DNA from: an uncultured Lachnospiraceae bacterium
GTDB lineage: Bacteria > Bacillota > Clostridia > Lachnospirales > Lachnospiraceae
Direction of reading: 5' to 3'
Assembly: GCA_945929965.1 (NCBI GenBank)
Contig: CAMEOT010000012.1
Span: 1-64,000 of the forward strand
Length of the DNA stretch: 64,000 bases
Shown: positions 51,821-60,715 of the stretch, piece after piece
Position numbering within the stretch: position 1 is the stretch's first letter
How the letters are laid out: each line of letters opens with the position of its first letter
Made by a program: the position numbers and the translations under genes
Notes under the pieces: generated by a model
Told to the model about the DNA's origin: nothing
The model's database searches: none
What the model saw: only the letters and a program-made list of their open reading frames with translations

Positions 51821-54490
51821 TTATTCTGCAGGCTGCTGTGCAGCGGCATTCCGTGCGTTGATCTCAGCCTGTTGCTGATTGATCACGGATTCATAATCCG
51901 GGTTCGCAAAGAAGGTTGCATCATGTTCACACTGACTTCTGGTGTTCGGTGTGCTGACCGTCTGTGTGCCGTCGGGATTGTTGATAATGACAGTGGAGCC
52001 CTGTTGTAATGCAGGATCCTCTACCAGAGGCATCGTGGCAACACCGGTGTACTTGAACGGGCAGTCAGGACTTGCGGGAAGTCCGTCATAAGCACAGATC
52101 TCGCCCTGATAATGCACATCACAGCTCTCCGTAGGTTCGGTACCTTCTGCAAAGTATTCGGTATAAACAGATCCATCACACAGACCGGGGATCGGAAGCT
52201 TGCCGGACTGGGAACATACCTGCACCTGTATGATTCCGGAAGGAACCGGGAACTGGGTGTTGGGCAGATCCTCATGAACCCGTTTCATCACCTTGCGCCA
52301 TAAAGTCTTGGAGACACCGTCTTCCGCACTGTTCAGGTCTACGTTGTTATCGTAACCGGTCCAGGTAGCAGCAGTGTAATAAGGGGTATATCCTGCAAAC
52401 CATGCGTCGGTAGGTCCTGTTGTGGTACCTGTCTTACCGGCAATGGCCATTCCTCCGAAATTAACCTTTCCGCCGGTACCGGAAGTAACAACATCCTGCA
52501 TGGCACTGGTCAGCAGGAAAGCGGTAGTTTCCTTGATTACCTGACGGGTAGGCGGATTGGTGTTGTCCAGGATCACGTTGCCATCGGAATCTGTGACTCT
52601 GGTGTACAGCTTAGGTGTTACATAAGTACCGCTGTTTGCGATAGCCGCATAAGCAGCGGTCAGCTCATAAGGGGTGACACCATAGGTCAGACCGCCCAGA
52701 GCCAGGGACTGGTTCACATCGGACTTGATCTCATTGCCGACCTGGACGCCATCTGTTAAAGTAGTGAAACCAAAATTCAACAGATAATCATAAACAAGTC
52801 TCGGTGTGATCACAGTGATATTCTTGACGGCAATGATATTCATGGAGTCACGGATCGCACTGCGGATATTTTGGATGCCGCGGTAACCGGATTTGTACCA
52901 GTTACGTACGGGAGTTCCGTCTGCGTAGTTAAACGGTGCATCATTATAAACAGTTGCCAGAGTCTTGCCGGCACTGTCCAGGGCGGGAGCGTAAGAAGCA
53001 ACTACTTTAAAAGTAGATCCTGGCAGACGCTTTGCGCTGGTAGCACGATTCAGGGTCCGGCGGCCTTCTTTGGCACCACGGCCGCCGATCATAGCGACGA
53101 TATGACCGGTACTCTGTTCCTCGATGACCATAGCAGACTGCGGCTGAGGTGTCATGGTAATGCTTTCCTCGTAATTGTCTGCGTTGTCCGCTACACCTAA
53201 TTGTGCCAACATGGCGGAACGGTAAGTTTCGACGGCTGCATAGGCATCATCCTGAGAAGAGAAGATCAGATTGAACTTTTTATTCTGATTTTCCTTGAAC
53301 CAGGTCATCATATTTTCTTTACTGAAATTATTCTTTGTACCATCGGAGGAAATAATGGTAAGAGCATAGTTCAGATACCATTTCACGTTCTCCGGATAGT
53401 TGGACGGATCTGCGTATTCTTCGTTCAGGATCGCCTGGATCTTAGGATCCAGTGTGGATTCCACACGTAAGCCACCGGAGGTCAGCAGGGTCTCTGCCAT
53501 GGCTTCGTTATAACCTGCAAGGATCAGATCCTGTTTTACCTGTTCATATACTGCATCCGAGAAGTAAGAACCGGTGGTGGCGTTGGCTTCCTGATAATCT
53601 ATGTCGTACAGACCGATACGCTCGTATACCGCATCGGTATCGGCGATGGCCTCATCATACTGTGCTTGTGTGATAAACTCAAGCTCCAGCATTTTGTTCA
53701 GACATTTCTCTCGACGTACCGCATTGTCCTCCGGATGCCTGATCGGGTTGTACTTGGAAGGATTCTGCGTGATGCTGGCGATGACCGCGCATTCAGAGAC
53801 GGTCAGATCGCTGCAGTGCTTACCGAAGTAACGTAGGGAAGCGGATTCCACACCTAAGGTGTTTTGCCCTAAGTTGATGGCGTTCATGTAACGTAGCAGG
53901 ATCTCATCCTTGGAGTAGTATTTTGTAATCTCCAGTGCCAGATACTGCTCCTGGATCTTACGCTTGATCGTTTTGATCTTGTTATCCCCCTCGGAAGTCC
54001 AGTCGGTGAAGACGGTGTTCTTCAACAGCTGCTGGGTGATGGTACTTGCACCCTGGGCTTCTTCGCCACCGGTCTTTATGAACTGATAACCGGCACGCAG
54101 AATACCCTTAACATCAATTCCGTTGTGCTGATAGAAACGCTCGTCCTCGATTGCCACGAAGGCTTTGCCCATGTAGTCGGGAATCTCATCCATGCCTACG
54201 GAGAGACGGTTGGAGTTGGTGCTGACATACTGGTCAATCTCATTGCCTTCACTGTCATAGACGATGGTAGCTTCTCCTACCGCCACGACATCGGACAGCC
54301 GGATCGTGGGAGTGGAAGAGAGGATGCCGCGGAAGACACCGATACCGGCAGCTACACCGCAGATGCCGATGCCTACGACAGCGGCCAGCATGATCTTGAC
54401 ACAGGTCAGCGCGAGCTTCCTTCCCCATTTTTGTGATTTAGAGTTGAGTGCCTTCTGCTTCGCTCGGACACCTTTTTTACCATAATTCAT
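51821..54490 (-). CDS. class A penicillin-binding protein (PBP1A type)
   Basis: 889 residues. Cytoplasmic basic tail, one membrane segment (about 28-55), glycosyltransferase domain (about 90-270) with EDERFYQHNGID, GASTITQQLLKN and the INLGQNTLGVESASLRYF region, then a transpeptidase domain (about 460-740) with STFK, SMN (DSMNIIAVKN) and KTGT. Ends in a Cys-containing, Pro/Gln-rich tail (about 780-889) with NPDGTQT. Builds and cross-links peptidoglycan. The ATG at 54490 has GAAAGGAC upstream. Single gene, divergent from yigZ. Confidence 0.95.
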   Translation of the reverse strand: MNYGKKGVRAKQKALNSKSQKWGRKLALTCVKIMLAAVVGIGICGVAAGIGVFRGILSSTPTIRLSDVVAVGEATIVYDSEGNEIDQYVSTNSNRLSVGMDEIPDYMGKAFVAIEDERFYQHNGIDVKGILRAGYQFIKTGGEEAQGASTITQQLLKNTVFTDWTSEGDNKIKTIKRKIQEQYLALEITKYYSKDEILLRYMNAINLGQNTLGVESASLRYFGKHCSDLTVSECAVIASITQNPSKYNPIRHPEDNAVRREKCLNKMLELEFITQAQYDEAIADTDAVYERIGLYDIDYQEANATTGSYFSDAVYEQVKQDLILAGYNEAMAETLLTSGGLRVESTLDPKIQAILNEEYADPSNYPENVKWYLNYALTIISSDGTKNNFSKENMMTWFKENQNKKFNLIFSSQDDAYAAVETYRSAMLAQLGVADNADNYEESITMTPQPQSAMVIEEQSTGHIVAMIGGRGAKEGRRTLNRATSAKRLPGSTFKVVASYAPALDSAGKTLATVYNDAPFNYADGTPVRNWYKSGYRGIQNIRSAIRDSMNIIAVKNITVITPRLVYDYLLNFGFTTLTDGVQVGNEIKSDVNQSLALGGLTYGVTPYELTAAYAAIANSGTYVTPKLYTRVTDSDGNVILDNTNPPTRQVIKETTAFLLTSAMQDVVTSGTGGKVNFGGMAIAGKTGTTTGPTDAWFAGYTPYYTAATWTGYDNNVDLNSAEDGVSKTLWRKVMKRVHEDLPNTQFPVPSGIIQVQVCSQSGKLPIPGLCDGSVYTEYFAEGTEPTESCDVHYQGEICAYDGLPASPDCPFKYTGVATMPLVEDPALQQGSTVIINNPDGTQTVSTPNTRSQCEHDATFFANPDYESVINQQQAEINARNAAAQQPAE

Positions 54491-54643
54491 AAAACAAGTC
54501 CTTTCTGTCTGAGATACAGACGAAAATATTATACCAAATAATGCTATGTAAATAAAGGCTTTTTAGAATTGTTTCACATTTTGGAAAAGTTATGCTACAC
54601 TGGAAAAGAATCCGAAGGAAAACAAAAAGTAAGCGAGGTTAAC

Positions 54644-55291
54644 ATGGGCGATACGGCAGTAACAGACAGCTACAGAGTATTATTATCCGGCGGCGAAGGA
54701 GAGATCGTGGAGAAAAAATCCCGTTTCATCGCAACGATCCGCAAGTGCGAAACCGAGGAAGAGGCTGTAGCTTTTATAGAAGAAATGAAGAAAAAGTACT
54801 GGGATGCCAGACATAACTGTTCTGCATTTATAATAGGAAGCAGAGGAGAGCTGACCAGATGCAGTGATGACGGAGAACCCTCCGGCACTGCGGGCAGACC
54901 GATGTTAGAGGTGTTGACCGGCTCCGGGATCCGCAATATCGCGGTGGTGGTGACGAGGTACTTCGGCGGCACTCTGCTGGGTACCGGTGGACTGGTGCGT
55001 GCATATACCCAGGCGGTGAAGGAAGGCCTAGCCCACTGCGAGACGGGGATCATGCGAAAAGGCTGTGAACTGGAAGTTGCGGCAGATTATAATGACGTAG
55101 GAAAGCTGCAATACTATTTCGGACAGCAGGGCATCGTTCCCACAGACAGTATCTATGCCGAAAACGTAAAATTTATTTTACTTATCCCTGTGGAAAAAGA
55201 GGAAAAAGTCAGGAAAAACCTGACAGAAACCACCTGTGGAAAGGTAAAAATTGAGAAATTGAAAGAGACTTATTTCGTTGACAAAGAATAG
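54644..55291 (+). CDS. yigZ: YigZ/IMPACT family protein
   Basis: 215 residues. Signature KKSRFIATI, YWDARHNCSAFIIG, SDDGEPSGTAGRPML and VVVTRYFGGTLLGTGGLVRAY of the UPF0029/IMPACT domain, then a C-terminal DUF1949-like part (about 140-205). Related to a eukaryotic translation regulator; its bacterial role is unclear. The start at 54644 has GCGAGG upstream. Confidence 0.92.
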   Translation: MGDTAVTDSYRVLLSGGEGEIVEKKSRFIATIRKCETEEEAVAFIEEMKKKYWDARHNCSAFIIGSRGELTRCSDDGEPSGTAGRPMLEVLTGSGIRNIAVVVTRYFGGTLLGTGGLVRAYTQAVKEGLAHCETGIMRKGCELEVAADYNDVGKLQYYFGQQGIVPTDSIYAENVKFILLIPVEKEEKVRKNLTETTCGKVKIEKLKETYFVDKE

Positions 55292-55351
55292 TCAATGAAA
55301 TAAAATAAAAATAACGGTTTAAGGATTCCATGAGGAAAGGTGGTGGTTTTT

Positions 55352-55489
55352 ATGAAGTGTACACAGAAGAGCTCTGACAACCCACTTCCGGGGCGAAGTT
55401 GCCATGTAAGTTACACCCATAGAAAACATCATAAGGAGGATCATCATGGAACAGATCAAAGAACTGGAAGAGGTATTAGAGCTTCTTAA
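55352..55489 (+). CDS. 45-residue leader ORF overlapping mgtE
   Basis: Begins MKCTQKSSDNPLPGRSCH, contains a His-rich stretch THRKHHKEDHHGTDQ and ends 41 bases inside mgtE in another frame. AGGTGGTGG lies 8 bases upstream, a better site than mgtE's own region would need if untranslated. A still earlier ATG (55330) would give MRKGGGFYEVYTEEL. Ribosomes on this ORF would cross the mgtE ribosome binding site, so it may control mgtE in response to Mg2+ or translation speed. No M-box riboswitch is seen. Coding nature not proven. Confidence 0.45.
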   Translation: MKCTQKSSDNPLPGRSCHVSYTHRKHHKEDHHGTDQRTGRGIRAS

Positions 55490-56798
55490 CACCAAGCAGT
55501 ACACCAAGCTGCGCCAGTATCTGGCTGAACTCAACGATGCCGATATTGCGGGACTTTTGGAAGAACTGGAAGAGGAAGAGATGTTAAAGGTCTTCCGCAT
55601 CCTTCCCAAGGACCTGGCGGCAGACGTTTTTTCCTATTTAGATATGGACAATCAGCAGAAGATCATCACGTCCCTGTCAGATAAGGAAGCAACGAACATC
55701 ATCAACAACCTGATGGCGGACGATGCGGCCGATCTGCTGGAGGAGATGCCTGCCAATATTGTCAAAAAGCTTCTGACCAACGCAAGCCCCGATGTGCGCA
55801 GAGATATCAATCATCTGCTGCGTTATCCGGAAGATTCCGCAGGAAGTATCATGACGGTCGAGTATGTAGACCTGAAGGAGAATCTGACGGTGAATCAGGC
55901 CATCGAGCGGATCCGTAAGGTAGGCCTCGACAGTGAGACCATCAATATCTGCTATGTGCTGGATGCACGGAGAAGACTGGTGGGAACCGTGGCCCTGCGT
56001 TATCTGCTGCTCATGGACGGTGACGAGATCATCGGTGACATCATGCATGAAAATGTCATCTCCATCAATACACTGATGGATCAGGAGGAAGTTGCCAGAC
56101 AGTTCAAAAAATACGACTTTACAGCCATGCCGGTAGTGGACAATGAGAACCGGCTGGTAGGTATTATCACCGTGGACGATATCGTGGATATCATCGAAGA
56201 AGAGACCACGGAGGATATGGAAAAAATGGCGGCTATCGTGCCCAGCGATAAGCCTTATATGAAGACCGGGGTATTTGAGACCTTCAAAAAGCGTATTCCC
56301 TGGCTGCTTCTTCTGATGGTGTCAGCTACCTTTACCGGAGCCATCATTTCTTCTTTTGAAGATGCTCTGAGTGTGTGTGCGGTACTGGTGGCATATATTC
56401 CCATGCTGATGGATACCGGCGGAAATGCCGGAAGCCAGGCCAGCGTTACAGTCATCCGTGGATTGTCCCTGAATGAGATCGAATACCGGGATGTGCCGAA
56501 GGTCGTATTCAAGGAGATCCGCGTGGCACTGATCTGTGGTATCACACTTTCCGCAGCGAACTTTGTAAAATTACTGTTATTGGATAAAGTAGGGGTGCTG
56601 GTGGCAGCATCCGTGTGCCTGACTCTGGTAGCAGCGGTAGTGATCGCAATGATCATCGGCTGCCTCCTGCCGATCCTGGCGAAACGGCTGGGATTCGATC
56701 CTGCGGTTATGGCGAGTCCGTTCATAACGACCATCGTTGATGCAATGTCATTACTGGTATATTTCCGTGTCGCATCTGCAATTTTAGGGTTATCATAA
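55446..56798 (+). CDS. mgtE: magnesium transporter MgtE
   Basis: 450 residues. N domain (about 1-125) of helical repeats (DIAGLLEELEEEEMLKVFRILP, MADDAADLLEEMP), two CBS domains (about 130-250; GSIMTVEYVDL, AMPVVDNENRLVGIITVDDI) that sense Mg2+, a plug helix and five membrane segments (about 283-450) with the pore motif PMLMDTGGNAGSQAS. Imports Mg2+ when cell Mg2+ is low. AGGAGG precedes the ATG. Confidence 0.97.
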   Translation: MEQIKELEEVLELLNTKQYTKLRQYLAELNDADIAGLLEELEEEEMLKVFRILPKDLAADVFSYLDMDNQQKIITSLSDKEATNIINNLMADDAADLLEEMPANIVKKLLTNASPDVRRDINHLLRYPEDSAGSIMTVEYVDLKENLTVNQAIERIRKVGLDSETINICYVLDARRRLVGTVALRYLLLMDGDEIIGDIMHENVISINTLMDQEEVARQFKKYDFTAMPVVDNENRLVGIITVDDIVDIIEEETTEDMEKMAAIVPSDKPYMKTGVFETFKKRIPWLLLLMVSATFTGAIISSFEDALSVCAVLVAYIPMLMDTGGNAGSQASVTVIRGLSLNEIEYRDVPKVVFKEIRVALICGITLSAANFVKLLLLDKVGVLVAASVCLTLVAAVVIAMIIGCLLPILAKRLGFDPAVMASPFITTIVDAMSLLVYFRVASAILGLS

Positions 56799-56816
56799 GA
56801 GAATAAATGATAGGTA

Positions 56817-56844
56817 AAGCGTCTGCTGGAAAGCAGGCGCTTTT
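56817..56844 (+). terminator. terminator of mgtE
   Basis: AAGCGTCTGCT - GGAA - AGCAGGCGCTT followed by TTTT. Confidence 0.8.
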
Positions 56845-56894
56845 GACATTTTTTTGACAGGATGTTTTTTTTTCAATACTTTTCCGCAAGCTCT

Positions 56895-56922
56895 TTGCAA
56901 GGACGAAAATTTTTGTTAGAAT
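56895..56922 (+). promoter_or_regulatory. promoter of the cysteine-peptidase-like gene
   Basis: TTGCAA (56895-56900), 16-bp spacer, TAGAAT (56917-56922). A leader of about 80 nt follows before the ATG at 57010. Confidence 0.5.
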
Positions 56923-57009
56923 CAGGATAAATGTGAAATGTAACCGCTTTCGTTAATCTTTTTCTTAAGAGAATATTCGGGAACAGCAAAAGCAACGGAG
57001 GAATGAAAT

Positions 57010-57678
57010 ATGAGATATTTTTTTGAATCTAAAGTAGAGAAAAAGGATGCAGGGTACACCATTCAGATTCCTTTTAATGTATGGGAAGTATGTCATCAGA
57101 GAGAAGTCATCAAGGGAGATATCGTTCTGGATAACAATATCATCGAGTGTGAGCTTCACCCCAAGGAGAAGGGCAATTATGAGATCGTAATTACCGATGA
57201 AGCTGCCGTAAAGGTAGAGCTGGGTGTGCCTCACAAGATCCTGTTACATATTAACGGTTCCCTGATCCGTATGGACCAGAACAGCCCTTACAGCTTCGAG
57301 AATCCGATCCGCAAGATTGACAGCATGAATGTGATCATCCAGCCAGAGGACGGTCTGTGCGGTCAGGCTTGTGTCGCAATGTTAGCCGGTGTTACCATTG
57401 CAGAGGTGATCAGTGTGATGGACTGCAGAGAGTGGCAGGCTACCATGGGACGTGTGATCTCTGCGCTGAACTATTACGGCATTGATCATACCGATATCAT
57501 CGTTTATACCGAGGGCAAACCCGCTGTGCTGCCGAAGTGCTGTATCATGATGGAAAAGATGGGACGTTTCTGTCATTACCTGGTACATTACGATGGCAAA
57601 TTCTACGATTCAAATCTGGGCGTACTGGAAGAGTATGATATGAGCAAATTACTGGGTTACCTGGAGATCAAGTGTTAA
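57010..57678 (+). CDS. DUF1905-like domain fused to a C39-like cysteine peptidase
   Basis: 222 residues, no signal peptide. N-terminal beta domain (about 1-90: FFESKVEKKDAGYTIQIPFNVWEV ... VKVELG) resembles DUF1905. The C-terminal half (about 110-222) has a papain-like layout: PEDGLCGQACVAMLAGVTI (oxyanion Q and nucleophile Cys), CHYLVHYDGKFYDSN (His and Asn/Asp). It could be an intracellular peptidase, a transglutaminase-like enzyme or a peptide-bond-forming toxin-type domain; the target is unknown. AACGGAGG precedes the ATG. Confidence 0.75.
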   Translation: MRYFFESKVEKKDAGYTIQIPFNVWEVCHQREVIKGDIVLDNNIIECELHPKEKGNYEIVITDEAAVKVELGVPHKILLHINGSLIRMDQNSPYSFENPIRKIDSMNVIIQPEDGLCGQACVAMLAGVTIAEVISVMDCREWQATMGRVISALNYYGIDHTDIIVYTEGKPAVLPKCCIMMEKMGRFCHYLVHYDGKFYDSNLGVLEEYDMSKLLGYLEIKC

Positions 57679-57697
57679 ATTAAGAAAGAATAAATAT

Positions 57698-57728
57698 AAG
57701 CTGCAGGGCCGTCGCCCTGCAGCTTTTT
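57698..57728 (+). terminator. terminator of the cysteine-peptidase-like gene
   Basis: AAGCTGCAGGG pairs with CCCTGCAGCTT, then T5. Confidence 0.9.
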
Positions 57729-57828
57729 GTGTAAATAGTTAAAAAATATATGGTGTTGCAAAGCAATGCGGTAAAGTGTAAAATAGACGAGGTATGATTT
57801 TATCAATACGAAAGACGGGGAGAGAGAA

Positions 57829-58788
57829 ATGAATAAGAAAAAGATAATTGAAACATATCAGGAAGTGGCAATGGCTACCGGACTTCCCTATGACGAGGCA
57901 AATGACCTGTTCCATGGCGTGAGGGACGGATTTGACTTCATCGCATATCCTTACGATGAAAGTCGTCCTTTTGCCATTGTCCTGCATACTGCAGCAAAAA
58001 GTGCAGACGGTTCTGTATTGGACAAAAAGGTGATCAAGGCATTTGAAAAGAGCAGCAAGAGTATCGGATGTCTGGGACAGAAGAATATGGATATCCGGGT
58101 CACTGTGCAGGCCACCGCAAAGAATCTGAAGGATGCCATGAATGAGTGCCTTACGGCAACGACTGCTTTTTTACGTGCCAACAGTTACAGCCCCTGCTGT
58201 GATCTGTGTGGACAGCAGGTGGAGACGGTTGCACTGAAAATGAGCGGGGAATACTATCATATGTGTCCGGATTGTGAGATGAAAATGCGCAGCGACACGG
58301 CAATGAAGGCACAGCAGACCGCTCAGAAAAAGGAAAATATCATCGGAGGCATCGTAGGTGCCCTGCTGGGATCTCTGCTGGGAGCACTGAGTGTTCTTAT
58401 TCTCAGTCAGCTGGGATATGTGGCAGCACTTTCCGGTGTGATCATGGCAGTGTGTGTCCTGAAGGGATACGAAATGCTGGGCGGAAAGCTCACTAATAAG
58501 GCAGTGGCTATCAGTGTGATCATTATGATCCTGATGACCTATTTTGCAGATCGGGTGGATTGGGCATTTATCTTGCTCCGTGACGGTGGCGGTGCAGAGG
58601 CCGGTTACAATATATTTGAATGTTATCGTCTGATTCCGGAAGCGCTATACCGGGAGGTCATTGATAGAGGAAGTTACATAGCCAATCTGCTGATACTGTA
58701 TCTGTTTGTGGCATTGGGAGCAGTACCTACCATTCGCGGAAAACTGAAAGAGAAAAAAGAAGAAGGTATTATTACGAGATTGAATTAA
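57829..58788 (+). CDS. zinc-finger membrane protein of unknown function
   Basis: 319 residues. Soluble N-terminal domain (about 1-115), a CxxC...CxxC pair (CCDLCGQQ and MCPDCEMK, about 124-150), then four to five membrane segments (about 172-312) with GGIVGALLGSLLGALSVL. No family recognised. GGGGAGAG precedes the ATG. Confidence 0.7.
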   Translation: MNKKKIIETYQEVAMATGLPYDEANDLFHGVRDGFDFIAYPYDESRPFAIVLHTAAKSADGSVLDKKVIKAFEKSSKSIGCLGQKNMDIRVTVQATAKNLKDAMNECLTATTAFLRANSYSPCCDLCGQQVETVALKMSGEYYHMCPDCEMKMRSDTAMKAQQTAQKKENIIGGIVGALLGSLLGALSVLILSQLGYVAALSGVIMAVCVLKGYEMLGGKLTNKAVAISVIIMILMTYFADRVDWAFILLRDGGGAEAGYNIFECYRLIPEALYREVIDRGSYIANLLILYLFVALGAVPTIRGKLKEKKEEGIITRLN

Positions 58789-58810
58789 GCTCTTTGCTTT
58801 CAGCCGATTA

Positions 58811-58826
58811 TGTGGTACAATAGTAC
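58811..58826. promoter_or_regulatory. short inverted repeat upstream of the GGDEF gene
   Basis: TGGTAC - AATA - GTACCA, about 85 bases before the start; possible operator or -10 region (TACAAT overlaps it). Confidence 0.35.
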
Positions 58827-58909
58827 CAGTGATGTAATTCCTTATATCGTGGTATTGGGTTCAGACTTTTGACCCCGGTAGCATAATGTTGGAATTAGGG
58901 GGAAGGAAT

Positions 58910-60577
58910 ATGAGAAAGTGGAAAGCATGGCTGTTTGCGCTTGCTGTTCTCATAGGCATTGGGACTATTGGGACGGTGTCAGTAACGGCAGAAGCACAGA
59001 ATCTGAATCAGGGAAAGCGGGTACTGTTTATCAGCTCGTATTCTTATGGATGGGATACAGTCCAGACACAGATCGAAGGAATCAAGGCGGGGGTGGACGA
59101 GAATACCACCGTGGATTATGAATTCATGGATACGAAGCGCTTCCGGACGGAAGAGTCAATAGCAATGTTTGGCGAAATGATGAAGTATCATCTGGATCAT
59201 TCAGATCCCTATGATGTCGTGATCGTGGGAGATGATGCCGCACTCCGTTATGCAATGGCATTCAGGGAGGAACTGTTTGATGGCATCCCCATTGTCTTTG
59301 AGGGTGTCAATGATGAGGAATATGCCATGGAAGCAGCGAAGAATCCTCTGGTAACCGGGATGCTGGAGAAACTGTCAGTGGAGAAAAATATCGATATGGC
59401 ATTAAAGGTAAATCCGTCAGCGGACAAAGTAGTGGCCATATTGGATGATTCTATGACCGGTGAGGCAGAGCGTAAGAATTTTTACAGTGCCGAGTCAGAA
59501 TATCCGGGGTTGGAATTCTCTGAGATCAATTCTTCCGAACTGACAACTGCACAGCTGCAGCAGGCAGTCAGCAAGGTGGATGAGAATACCATACTGATCT
59601 ACATTGTAATGTCAAAGGATGGCAGCGGCAAGCAGTATACCAGTGCACAGGCGGTACGCATGCTCGTGAATTATTCCAAAGTGCCGGTGTACCGCATGGT
59701 GGAGGCCGGGATCGGTGATGGATTGCTGGGTGGTAATGTGGTATCCATGTATAAGTCCGGAGAGATCGCAGCACAGATGGCCATGGATATCGCGAATGGT
59801 ACCGACAGTACAGAGATCAATGTGGTAAAGGACAGCCCTAACATTTATTGCGTAGATGAAGACGTCATGCGAAAGTTCGGACTGGAGGCATCACAGTTTC
59901 CGAAAGATACCGAATTTGTAAATCATCGGGAGGGCTTTTTTGCCAGGAACCGTGAGGCTTTGATCCCGGCACTTATCCTTATCGCTGCACTTAATGTTAT
60001 TATCTGCTGGGTGTGCTTCGATAATTACCGCAGACGAAAGCTGTTACAGGAACTGGAGCAGGCACGTGCGATCATGGAATCGGCATCCCAGCATGACTTC
60101 CTGACGGGACTTCCGAACCGCAGCAAGTTCATGAAGGATCTGGAACAGCTGATCGGAGCCCGGATCCCCTGTACGGTCATGATGCTGGATATCGATAATT
60201 TTAAGAAGATCAACGATACTTACGGACACACAGCGGGAGATGAGGCACTGCAGCAGGTAGCCAACCGACTGAAGGACATGCAGTCCCAGATACTTACCTC
60301 TTATCGCTTCGCGGGAGATGAATTCATCCTGATCCTTCGTAGCAATCAGAGCATGCTGGTGGAGAAGACGGCGTACCAGTGTCGTCAGGTATTTGCCAAA
60401 GATGTGACACTCTGCGGAACGAAACGGCGGATCGGCGGCAGCATCGGTATTGCAAGCTATCCCAAGGACACCGATAATCTGGAACAGCTGATCGTATGCG
60501 CGGATGATGCCATGTATAAGGTGAAAAAGAACGGCAAGAACGATTTCGCATATTATGAGAAACCCACAGAGGAATAA
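58910..60577 (+). CDS. ABC-type solute-binding sensor fused to a GGDEF domain
   Basis: 555 residues. Signal peptide/first membrane segment (about 1-30), an extracellular periplasmic-binding domain of the ABC_sub_bind (TrpX-like) type (about 40-340: VLFISSYSYGWDTVQTQIEGI, DPYDVVIVGDDAALRYA, GIPIVFEGVNDEEYA), a second membrane segment (about 352-375) and a GGDEF domain (about 390-550) with motif AGDEF, still compatible with activity. Likely converts a bound small molecule into a c-di-GMP signal. AGGGGGAAGGAAT precedes the ATG at 58910. Confidence 0.88.
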   Translation: MRKWKAWLFALAVLIGIGTIGTVSVTAEAQNLNQGKRVLFISSYSYGWDTVQTQIEGIKAGVDENTTVDYEFMDTKRFRTEESIAMFGEMMKYHLDHSDPYDVVIVGDDAALRYAMAFREELFDGIPIVFEGVNDEEYAMEAAKNPLVTGMLEKLSVEKNIDMALKVNPSADKVVAILDDSMTGEAERKNFYSAESEYPGLEFSEINSSELTTAQLQQAVSKVDENTILIYIVMSKDGSGKQYTSAQAVRMLVNYSKVPVYRMVEAGIGDGLLGGNVVSMYKSGEIAAQMAMDIANGTDSTEINVVKDSPNIYCVDEDVMRKFGLEASQFPKDTEFVNHREGFFARNREALIPALILIAALNVIICWVCFDNYRRRKLLQELEQARAIMESASQHDFLTGLPNRSKFMKDLEQLIGARIPCTVMMLDIDNFKKINDTYGHTAGDEALQQVANRLKDMQSQILTSYRFAGDEFILILRSNQSMLVEKTAYQCRQVFAKDVTLCGTKRRIGGSIGIASYPKDTDNLEQLIVCADDAMYKVKKNGKNDFAYYEKPTEE

Positions 60578-60585
60578 AATATCAG

Positions 60586-60634
60586 ACAGGCGGTTATTTC
60601 TGTTCTATGAACAGCAAATATTGCCTGTTTTTTT
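60586..60634 (+). terminator. terminator of the sensor-GGDEF gene
   Basis: ACAGGC ... AAATATTGCCTGT with a nested CTGTTC/GAACAG stem, then T7. Confidence 0.8.
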
Positions 60635-60715
60635 CTGCCTGTTTTGAACATAAGGTTGAAAAAGAGCAGGATTATGTATATAATTAGTACTATTGACTAA
60701 AAGGAGAAAGATATC

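Noticed and set aside
55292-55445. M-box (ykoK) riboswitch before mgtE
   Set aside because: The leader is too short and none of the conserved M-box segments are present.
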